DNA of 39,496 bases from Myxococcota bacterium (GTDB taxonomy: Bacteria; Myxococcota_A; Polyangia; HGW-17). A program made the position numbers and the translations under genes. Location of the stretch: the NCBI GenBank assembly GCA_018821305.1, contig JAHJMN010000120.1:1-39496 (forward strand), given 5' to 3'. Positions 32,039 to 38,980 of this stretch are shown here, piece after piece. The notes under the pieces are model-generated. The model saw only the letters and a list, made by a program, of their open reading frames with translations, was not told the DNA's origin and did no database searches. Each line of letters starts with the position of its first letter. The first letter of the stretch is position 1.

Positions 32039-33276
32039 GACAGGTTTTGTCCAGGAAAAGAAGGAAGAAGTTGCTGGAATGAAGGCATTTTGTCATCATT
32101 TACCAGAGTATTAACGATCCATTTGGAGGTAATACCATTTTCACTGCTCGGATCCAGTGAGCTTCCACGCTGATTTTCAATAATATATATATCCCGGTGA
32201 GGCTGACATCTTGTTGCAACAGCCCACTCAACGCTTACGGGATCTGATGGATTAATATCCTGGTTTACAAAAGTTACTTTTTTCAGAGATGTATGAAGCG
32301 AAAAGACGAGTTGACCTAACTGCTTTATATCCTGGGTATAATCAACAGCTAAAATCAGGTGCAACCAGTTACATCCTCCCATGGTGAGGGCGCTTTTATA
32401 AACTTTTACTCCTTCAGCTTTAAGACCTCTGAGGATGCTGATATGACGAGGCTCGCCCATAAGAAAAGCATGCTCACGGGACGCAGGTCTGATGGCAGGG
32501 CAAACAGCATCTTTTTTAGTGAGGATCTCATCAAGGTGAAAAACCGGTTGGTTTCGCACAGGATCAATGGTGCCGGTGAGATCTATGAATGGGCCTTCTT
32601 CCGCAGTTTCACCGGGATTAAAATGTCCACACAAAACAATCTCGCAATCCGCTGCAAACTCCCATTTTTTATATTTTACAACATCCAGAGTTCTCTGAGC
32701 CAGCACTGATGCCATTTCTAATTCGCCACCGGGTTGAGAAAAACCCATACTCGCTGTTAACGCGATAAAAGGTGATAGACCTATAAGAAACGAAACAAGT
32801 ATTGGTTCTGCGCCCTTAATGAGTGAGGCCAGGTGTCTGTCCACGATTCTTACGGAGGCAGTTTTTCCATCTTTGATTTGAACGCGATGGAAACTCAGGT
32901 TCCAACTGTCGTTATAACGAATCATTGCAACTGCCGATGTCAGATACGATCTGAAAGGCAAATTTTCGAAGGAAAAGGCCGGAAGATCATTGAGGGTCAA
33001 ATCTCTGGAAGAAAAATCTCCTGTATCCTCAGAAATGTTTATTTTACCAACTTCTTCACTTTCAGTGGCAATTTCTAAAATGCGTTGAAAACCAATGGAC
33101 TGGAAGACATCATAATAAAGATTTCCCCCATAAACAATTCCCTTATTTGATGGCGCGGTGACGAAGGAAGAATCAGTCTCAAGCAAAAATTTTCCGGCCT
33201 CATAAGTTGAACCGGGACTTGGATACGAACGAATACTGATTGAATTAAGAAAACTACTGATCCCCTGAGAATTCAT
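32035..33276 (-). CDS. UbiD-family decarboxylase, predicted anhydromevalonate phosphate decarboxylase
   Basis: 413 residues from the ATG at 33274-33276; a longer frame begins at TTG without a ribosome site. UbiD features: FHRVQIKDGKTASVRIVDRH (129-148), GETAEEGPFIDLTGTID (222-238), REHAFLMGEPRHISILRGL, LTMGGCNWLH (298-306) and WAVATRCQPHRDI. The DLTGTxDPVR and GGCNWLH forms resemble archaeal UbiD homologues that decarboxylate trans-anhydromevalonate-5-phosphate to isopentenyl phosphate using prenylated FMN. At the site where UbiD usually has VLEG this protein reads VLCG (Cys216); the Glu there is commonly catalytic, so this deserves checking. The gene overlaps the regulator gene upstream by 23 bases and the AcnX gene downstream by four, so the operon is tightly coupled. 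A UbiX prenyl-FMN synthase is not in the window. Confidence 0.86.
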   Translation of the reverse strand: MNSQGISSFLNSISIRSYPSPGSTYEAGKFLLETDSSFVTAPSNKGIVYGGNLYYDVFQSIGFQRILEIATESEEVGKINISEDTGDFSSRDLTLNDLPAFSFENLPFRSYLTSAVAMIRYNDSWNLSFHRVQIKDGKTASVRIVDRHLASLIKGAEPILVSFLIGLSPFIALTASMGFSQPGGELEMASVLAQRTLDVVKYKKWEFAADCEIVLCGHFNPGETAEEGPFIDLTGTIDPVRNQPVFHLDEILTKKDAVCPAIRPASREHAFLMGEPRHISILRGLKAEGVKVYKSALTMGGCNWLHLILAVDYTQDIKQLGQLVFSLHTSLKKVTFVNQDINPSDPVSVEWAVATRCQPHRDIYIIENQRGSSLDPSSENGITSKWIVNTLVNDDKMPSFQQLLPSFPGQNLS

Positions 33277-34282
33277 CTTTGATATTTTCTCCGAAAAGCT
33301 TTTCAACCCGGGATTTTATCTTGCTGTATTTCTGCAGGAAATCATAGTGCTGAGCTTTAAAAGTCTTGATATGCTGTTTTTTAGCGGATTTTGTAGCCAT
33401 ATCAATACGACGATTGCGGAAACGCGAAATAAGATCGATGGGAGACACATTTGATTGATCTTCACCATCAGGTGAAGAAAGATGGATTATTCCTTCAGGA
33501 CTGATGGAAAAGATAAGTACTTCCGCTTCACTGCCCATGGCACTCAACGAAGAAGCAACCATACTTGCGGGAAGATCCTGAAGATGCCGACCCACCAGAA
33601 TTGATTGCCATTGCCCGCTGGTGCCATAATCAAGAGCCTCCGCTCCCCAGCTGACCCGTTTCACATACCAGCCATCATTTTCATTAACAATTGATGCAAT
33701 TGAATTTTCAAGAGTGTCATCACTGTCGACGATAAGAATCTGCATCGGAGGCAGTTCCGCATCATCAATGCCTTCCCTCATTCTTGCGGCATCTTCAAGT
33801 TCCGTAAGTTTTATGTGAAGGGCAAGCATTTTCTTGAAAAAACTATTATGAACGCTATACATTTCTTTAAGAAGGCGCTCGCGTTCGCTGGAATATGCAA
33901 TTTCCGATGCACTTTTACGTATATTATCGATAAGATACGCAATTTCATCAGGTTTGATATGAATTACATCGCGACATCCTGCGCGAAAAGCCTTTACACA
34001 GGATGTAAAACTTTCCCGGGAAGTGACCAGAAAGTTGTGTGTAGCTGGCGAAAGTCTGTGTGATAACTCCAGAATTTCAAGGCCGTGATCCGGTGAAGTT
34101 ACATCAAGATCAATGAGGGCTATAATAAAAAATTTGTTTTCCAGCAGATCTTCAAGAGTAAATTCATCAACGGCAATGGATACCAGAAAGCCTTCTTTTT
34201 GAAGAATTTTCTGAAGATCCTGAATCAATGGGTTGTTTTCCGAAACGATTAAAATTTCACGACCAATGTACTGAGTACTCAT
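33254..34282 (-). CDS. Double-receiver response-regulator-like protein
   Basis: 342 residues from the ATG at 34280-34282, with AAGG six bases upstream; an upstream GTG frame is less likely. Receiver 1 (about 9-120): EILIVSENN, ALIDLDVTSPDHGLEIL with a phosphoacceptor Asp, LVTSR and IHIKP with the conserved Lys. Receiver 2 (about 178-275): MQILIVDSDD has the acidic pair, but the phosphoacceptor segment reads SILVGRHLQD, with Gly for Asp, so it is a pseudo-receiver. The last 60 residues are basic and helical (TKSAKKQHIKTFKAQ), with no known output domain. The 3' end overlaps the UbiD gene by 23 bases. It may control the isoprenoid operon or be an unrelated passenger. Confidence 0.75.
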   Translation of the reverse strand: MSTQYIGREILIVSENNPLIQDLQKILQKEGFLVSIAVDEFTLEDLLENKFFIIALIDLDVTSPDHGLEILELSHRLSPATHNFLVTSRESFTSCVKAFRAGCRDVIHIKPDEIAYLIDNIRKSASEIAYSSERERLLKEMYSVHNSFFKKMLALHIKLTELEDAARMREGIDDAELPPMQILIVDSDDTLENSIASIVNENDGWYVKRVSWGAEALDYGTSGQWQSILVGRHLQDLPASMVASSLSAMGSEAEVLIFSISPEGIIHLSSPDGEDQSNVSPIDLISRFRNRRIDMATKSAKKQHIKTFKAQHYDFLQKYSKIKSRVEKLFGENIKDEFSGDQ

Positions 34283-34326
34283 GATAGCCTTCCGCACCGT
34301 TGCAAAAGCCGTTTTCGGTTTAATTA

Positions 34327-34383
34327 GTTAATGTCCTGTAATTCCCTTCGCGAAGGATTTTAATAAAAATCCAAACAGGCCAC
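34327..34383. mobile_element. MITE-like element (copy of the 21.9 kb unit)
   Basis: TA-flanked (34325-34326 and 34384-34385) 57-bp unit starting GTTAATGTCCTG and ending ACAGGCCAC, with inner hairpins CCTTCG/CGAAGG and GGATTTT/AAAATCC. It lies 45 bases upstream of the double-receiver gene start. The rest of the gap up to the DJ-1 gene (34384-34542) shows nothing recognisable. Confidence 0.72.
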
Positions 34384-34542
34384 TACTGATTAAGAAAATA
34401 CCACGAATACTAGCGCCAATCGTAATTTATTTTCTACCGAAAGCGGTTTAGCCGATTTCTTATAACATAAAAATTTTAAAAGGGAATATTGTTTCCGGAG
34501 TCTTTATGTGGCAATTGGAAAAATTGGATATGGAAGGAATGG

Positions 34543-35103
34543 CTATACTCTTGCCAGAATTCCTGAATTTATCTCAGAAACTTTCTTATCTCCGCATATG
34601 ATTCGGATTATCTCAAAAGCAAATTCAAAGGCTGTTCCCGGGCCCTGACTTGTAAGTATTCCATTTTTATAAACAGTGCGTTTGTCCACCCAACGTTCGG
34701 AGATATCTCCAAACTGTCCTCTGACGGACGGGTGAGATGTGAATTCTGGCAACTTATTCAGATAGCCTCTGCGATGTAAAATAAGTGGAGCAGCACAAAT
34801 GGCAGCGATGAGGCGTTTAGAACTACTGAAATCCTCCAGCAAACTATCAATACCGGGCAAAGAAATCAGATTTTCAACGCCCCCAAGCCCACCGGGAAGA
34901 ACAAGAACATCATGTCCAGCATCTTTCACTTCAGATAAAGAATGATCAATAACGAAGGAAATGCCACGGGATCCTTTTACAATGCCGGATTCAAGTCCCG
35001 CAATATCAACCCGAAAGCCCGCACGAACGAGAACATCGGCGGCAATAATTGCTTCCATTTCTTCTGTTCCCGCAGCTGCCAGCAAAAGTGCACTGTAAAT
35101 CAT
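34543..35103 (-). CDS. DJ-1/PfpI (YajL-like) family protein
   Basis: 186 residues, a single DJ-1/ThiJ/PfpI domain. The reactive Cys103 sits in the nucleophile elbow AAICAAPLIL and the partner Glu in AGTEEMEA (14-15); VLVLPGGLGGVENL and GILTSQGPGTAFEFA are family motifs. The family includes protein/nucleotide deglycase-like and chaperone-like stress proteins; the precise activity is debated. The ATG overlaps the PilZ gene stop (ATGA), so translation is coupled. Confidence 0.92.
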   Translation of the reverse strand: MIYSALLLAAAGTEEMEAIIAADVLVRAGFRVDIAGLESGIVKGSRGISFVIDHSLSEVKDAGHDVLVLPGGLGGVENLISLPGIDSLLEDFSSSKRLIAAICAAPLILHRRGYLNKLPEFTSHPSVRGQFGDISERWVDKRTVYKNGILTSQGPGTAFEFAFEIIRIICGDKKVSEINSGILARV

Positions 35104-35468
35104 AAGTCCCTGAGATCCTTATTGGATGTAATGTTTACAAGGGCATTCAGCAGTTCCGGATTAATATCAAGAAAACGAACGCCGCACCCTGTTGTATTTT
35201 CACGATGAGGTAAAAACCAGCGAACTTCACCCCTGACCCGGCAATTGGAAACCCCGGGAATCTGCAGTTCCAGATCAAGAACATCACCGGGGGTGGCATT
35301 TCCGGGGAATATTAAATAAAGTCCACCAAGACTTATATTAACCGTCTCACCCTTAATACTGCCCTCTGCGGAAATTACCGATACACCGGATTTAAATGGA
35401 AGTCTTTCATTAGATCTTCTGCATTTGTGTATGAAATCAAGGCTTTTTTCTAATTCTTTGGTAGTCAT
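35100..35468 (-). CDS. PilZ-domain protein (cyclic-di-GMP binding)
   Basis: 122 residues, a single PilZ domain. Both ligand motifs are present: RxxxR at R18-R22 (RRSNER) and NxSxxG at 44-49 (NISLGG). A stand-alone PilZ protein of this size usually acts as a cyclic-di-GMP-dependent adaptor for motility, secretion or exopolysaccharide control. AAGGAAGTC precedes the ATG. It is followed with four-base overlap by the DJ-1 gene. Confidence 0.92.
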   Translation of the reverse strand: MTTKELEKSLDFIHKCRRSNERLPFKSGVSVISAEGSIKGETVNISLGGLYLIFPGNATPGDVLDLELQIPGVSNCRVRGEVRWFLPHRENTTGCGVRFLDINPELLNALVNITSNKDLRDL

Positions 35469-35609
35469 GACTTCCTTTCAGCATAGTCCCAGTCTGGTTT
35501 GGGGACCGGTTAATACAAACGGACGTTTTCCGAAATACTTGAAAAACTTATCAAATATTCGGAGTTTGTGCATATCTTCAATCACTTGGTGAGAACTTTA
35601 GTGCAAGGC

Positions 35610-37283
35610 CTACTTTATTTCAAGGACTTTATCTATTTTGATGTTGCCAATGAGAGAGATCCAGTTGAGATCTGTTTGAGAGCCGAGAAGTATGTGTCCG
35701 GCATCCGCAGGAAATTGATTCCAGGTTGGGTCGATATCAATCCAGCGTCCGAGATAAACCTGTACCCAGGCATGATACCCGAATCCGGTTTTTCCCTCAC
35801 CGAATTCTACATAACCGATTCCTCCCACCATGCGGGCAGGAAAACCCAGTGCTCTCAAAACAGCAGTAGTTAAAAGGCTGTGCTCTGTGCAATCCCCTTT
35901 AAGTTCCTTTGCAACCATTACGGCACTGTCAAAATCCGAGGACATGGTTTTTGTTATGCTTTTAAAAACCCAGTTTACAGTTTTTTCAACCTGAACAATT
36001 GGATCCTTCGATGAAGCAGCTATTTTTGCAGCGATCTTTTTAATTTCCGCATGGTCCGATTCAATATTATGATCGGGTTTTGTTGCTTCCAGAATCTGTT
36101 TATCTTTGATTGATTTAATATCTACTTTTTTAAGACCTTTGACCGAATCCTTTGTAAGTGTAAGAACTCCGCTGCTATCTTTAATTTTTTTATACTTATA
36201 TCGGTCTGGATTATATTTAAAAACCTCAGTACTCAAGTTGCCGGTAATATTTAAAACAATCTTATTATGCTTGTCTGACTTGAAACCTTCCAGTTTGGTT
36301 TGAACTAAAGCTGCAATTCCGATATCAATTGTGGAATTGATTTTCAAAGCTAGAGTTTTTTCCATTCGTCTAAGTTCAATAGGGCCCATATTTCCGGAAA
36401 CCATTACACCGCTTGAATCCACCGTAGTTTTCATAGTCATGCTGGGTTTATCCGTCATAACTTTCAATTCAAACAATTTTGTTTTAATCCCACGGGAGTA
36501 TTCTTCTTTTGCCCCTGTTACAAAAGCCACCTCCGTTGATAAACCACCGGTGGAATAATTGAATTTAATCGACTTCCACTTCTCATCTTTCTTCCAGCAT
36601 GCATTACCACAGGAAATTTTGTGAGCAATCGCGAGTTCTGAAGCACTCAGACCTGCGGGCTCAGGAATTTCACTTATTTTATTCATGTTGAAAGCCCCGT
36701 TCTTATCCTTGGTTGCGGTATAGAAAACGTATTTGCCGTTTTTTTCTCTGCTTAGTTCAAATTTGCGAGTTTCATTGGGAGTACTTTGAACATTTACATG
36801 CTTAAGTAGATGACCTGTTTTTTCTCCTTCAAAATGCATTTCTGAACTGACATCCACCACTTTCTTCCCAGCCATGTTTGTAATTTCCATATGAAATTTC
36901 TGATAATTCACGACGGTCTTACCTGACGGAGTTTTAACAATTTTCCATTCGTTTGTGCTGTATCCGACTTTTTTTCCCATAAGATAAAGCCCATACCACA
37001 CAGTTCCCTTTACCTTTTCAAGTTTCGCTAGAACATCTTTGATCGGTACCGACATAAGCGGTGTGTCTTTGAAAAGACCCGATGGATTATATGTTTCTAC
37101 TTTTAAGGAAACAGGCGGATTTTCCTGTTTCTTTTCTGGAGTAACCTGAGCGGATTTCATATCAGGAAGTTTTGAGGTTTGCTCGGTTTTTGAAACGTGA
37201 TCTGAAGTTTTATTATTATTTTTGCATCCGGACACAAATAAACCCGTTGCAACGCCTAAAATCAGAAAAAATTCTTTTTTCAT
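35610..37283 (-). CDS. Transglutaminase-like lipoprotein
   Basis: 557 residues from the ATG at 37281-37283, with AAGGTGA upstream; the longer frame has no site. Lipoprotein signal ending VSGC (Cys20). Residues about 85-400 are a long beta-rich region of unknown family. The C-terminal transglutaminase-like (papain-fold) domain has the triad Cys465 (KGDCTEHS), His504 (GYHAWVQVYLG) and Asp518 (WIDIDPTWNQ). Such domains act as peptidases, amidases or cross-linkers in the envelope. It follows the zinc-ribbon membrane protein by 65 bases on the same strand, likely an operon. Confidence 0.88.
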   Translation of the reverse strand: MKKEFFLILGVATGLFVSGCKNNNKTSDHVSKTEQTSKLPDMKSAQVTPEKKQENPPVSLKVETYNPSGLFKDTPLMSVPIKDVLAKLEKVKGTVWYGLYLMGKKVGYSTNEWKIVKTPSGKTVVNYQKFHMEITNMAGKKVVDVSSEMHFEGEKTGHLLKHVNVQSTPNETRKFELSREKNGKYVFYTATKDKNGAFNMNKISEIPEPAGLSASELAIAHKISCGNACWKKDEKWKSIKFNYSTGGLSTEVAFVTGAKEEYSRGIKTKLFELKVMTDKPSMTMKTTVDSSGVMVSGNMGPIELRRMEKTLALKINSTIDIGIAALVQTKLEGFKSDKHNKIVLNITGNLSTEVFKYNPDRYKYKKIKDSSGVLTLTKDSVKGLKKVDIKSIKDKQILEATKPDHNIESDHAEIKKIAAKIAASSKDPIVQVEKTVNWVFKSITKTMSSDFDSAVMVAKELKGDCTEHSLLTTAVLRALGFPARMVGGIGYVEFGEGKTGFGYHAWVQVYLGRWIDIDPTWNQFPADAGHILLGSQTDLNWISLIGNIKIDKVLEIK

Positions 37284-37348
37284 ATATTCACCTTTAAAAA
37301 CATTTTTGTAGACAACTTTGCCAAAAACCGGTGGCCCGGACAATGAGA

Positions 37349-38632
37349 TTATTTGAGATTCTGAATATACTGGGGAAGTTCTGTACGCAGAGCTTTTTTA
37401 GCTTCTTTAAGTTCTTTTTCGAATTCTGCTTTGAGGGTTTCAGCTTCGGCAGCTTTACCTTCGTCGTGAAGTTGGATGATTTTATAGGCTTTAACCATGG
37501 CACTGCAGAGTTTGTTCCCTGCTTTGTCCGCTAAAGACATATAACCAACTACCCGGGGATCATCAGCGAAAATTTCAAGATCATCGCGTTTATCGATCAT
37601 TGACTGTCTTATTTTTTTGATCTGTTCGTTAACATCATTGGAACATCCGGTTCCCCAGTCTTTTATGTACTTGGTGAAGGTTTCACCAAACCAGCCTGGA
37701 GCGGTTGCTTCAAAAAGACCAAAATCGCTATTTGGTCCATTTTTCTCTACCTGTTTCAATGTGTTCTTCCCGATGGAAATTACCAGATACTTGTTTTCAT
37801 ATTTAAAGTCATGTTTTCCTGTGAGATCTTTCATGACTTTGGGGCCTTTGTAGAGTTGCCCGACAGATATGGTAAATTTCTCTTTTTGTTTTTCCCAACC
37901 ATTTACGTAGGTATCTTTTTCCGATGGTGTATCCCAATCGGTATACGGTTTGACGGTAGCACCTTCAAACATAACTTTGAGCCACCTTGAGGGAGGAGAG
38001 AATAGATCCGGGGGCGGCTGATAACGGGCCTTCAACTTCATTTTAAGATTTGACTTGGCACGAATATCCGCAAGTTTTATTGGGCACATGTACCAGTCTT
38101 CTTTTGATGTCGGGGAACCGTCACCGGGCTCAATAATTGATCGCCATACCTCATTATTGTCGTAATTGAACTGAACGCGGTGAGTGTAGCCTTTTTGCTG
38201 GAAAATTTCGCAGGTTTTTTTGAAATAGGCTTCTACTTTTTTATCTACTTCCGCATCAAGTCGCTTTAAAGCAGCAACCATTTTGGGGTCCAGCCCCACT
38301 TTTTTCTTCTTTCCGCCGCCATCATCACCGGACGAACGGCCAAACATGAACCATCCACCACCGGCAAGAACAATTATGCCAATTATTGCCGCGGCAATAA
38401 TGACTGTTTTAGACTTCTTTTCGGGCTCATATATCGTGGGATCGACATGAGCTCCACTCATATCAGCAACACCATAAGCCCTTACCGGTGCTACCGGCGC
38501 TTCCTCCACCACAGGAGCCTCATCTTCAACGGGTTCCGGTTCCGGAAGTATATGAAAACAGAATGGACATATTTCATCTTTTTCACGGAATTCTTCGGTG
38601 ACCTGTTCATAGCAGTGTGAACATACTATCAT
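37349..38632 (-). CDS. Zinc-ribbon membrane protein of unknown function
   Basis: 427 residues from the ATG at 38630-38632, with GGAGGGT eight bases upstream; an upstream TTG frame is unlikely. N-terminal zinc ribbon with Cys4, Cys7, Cys22 and Cys25 (CSHC...CPFC), an acidic Pro/Val/Glu linker (30-70), a transmembrane helix (76-97), then about 320 residues likely in the periplasm, rich in charged and aromatic residues (YTHRVQFNYDNNEVWRS; LFEATAPGWFGETF) and ending in a helical Lys/Glu segment. The external domain is not one I recognise. Cytoplasmic zinc ribbon plus single helix is a recurring layout in Myxococcota-like genomes. Co-directional with the transglutaminase gene. Confidence 0.75.
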   Translation of the reverse strand: MIVCSHCYEQVTEEFREKDEICPFCFHILPEPEPVEDEAPVVEEAPVAPVRAYGVADMSGAHVDPTIYEPEKKSKTVIIAAAIIGIIVLAGGGWFMFGRSSGDDGGGKKKKVGLDPKMVAALKRLDAEVDKKVEAYFKKTCEIFQQKGYTHRVQFNYDNNEVWRSIIEPGDGSPTSKEDWYMCPIKLADIRAKSNLKMKLKARYQPPPDLFSPPSRWLKVMFEGATVKPYTDWDTPSEKDTYVNGWEKQKEKFTISVGQLYKGPKVMKDLTGKHDFKYENKYLVISIGKNTLKQVEKNGPNSDFGLFEATAPGWFGETFTKYIKDWGTGCSNDVNEQIKKIRQSMIDKRDDLEIFADDPRVVGYMSLADKAGNKLCSAMVKAYKIIQLHDEGKAAEAETLKAEFEKELKEAKKALRTELPQYIQNLK

Positions 38633-38793
38633 TTTTACACCCTCCAAGTATTACTGTATACCACAGTAAGCAAAGCAGATTCCACAAAAAAAGTCATGCT
38701 TTTCGAATCCCGTTGAAATCAGGTCAGGACTGTGGTATCCACTTCACTGCGGCTGTTCAAAATCCACTTTTTAAATACCGCAGTACCTCTCCC

Positions 38794-38877
38794 GCGAGAA
38801 TGGCGGAACTGGCAGACGCGCTGGATTTAGGTTCCAGTGTCTAAGACGTAGGGGTTCGAGTCCCCTTTCTCGCACCA
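38794..38877 (+). tRNA. tRNA-Leu (anticodon UAG)
   Basis: Complete class II tRNA. Acceptor GCGAGAA/TTCTCGC with encoded ACCA, D-arm GGCGGAACTGGCAGACGC, anticodon arm CTGGA-TTTAGGT-TCCAG giving UAG (reads CUA/CUG), a long variable arm, and T-arm GGGGTTCGAGTCCCC. It is followed at once by a terminator. Confidence 0.97.
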
Positions 38878-38905
38878 AACGTGATATCTTATCACGTTTT
38901 TTTTT
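38878..38905 (+). terminator. Intrinsic terminator after tRNA-Leu
   Basis: Stem AACGTGAT/ATCACGTT with a short loop, followed by a run of nine or more T. It directly follows the CCA end. Confidence 0.88.
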
Positions 38906-38980
38906 GCCCATTTTCCTGATATTTCCCTGATTTTCAGACTTGATAAAAGTGCGTTTCTCGAATATTTTAGCAATAACGCC

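Noticed and set aside
33277-33306. Longer UbiD protein from a TTG start
   Set aside because: No ribosome site upstream of TTG; the ATG at 33276 gives full-length homology and has GGAG upstream, although spacing is long.
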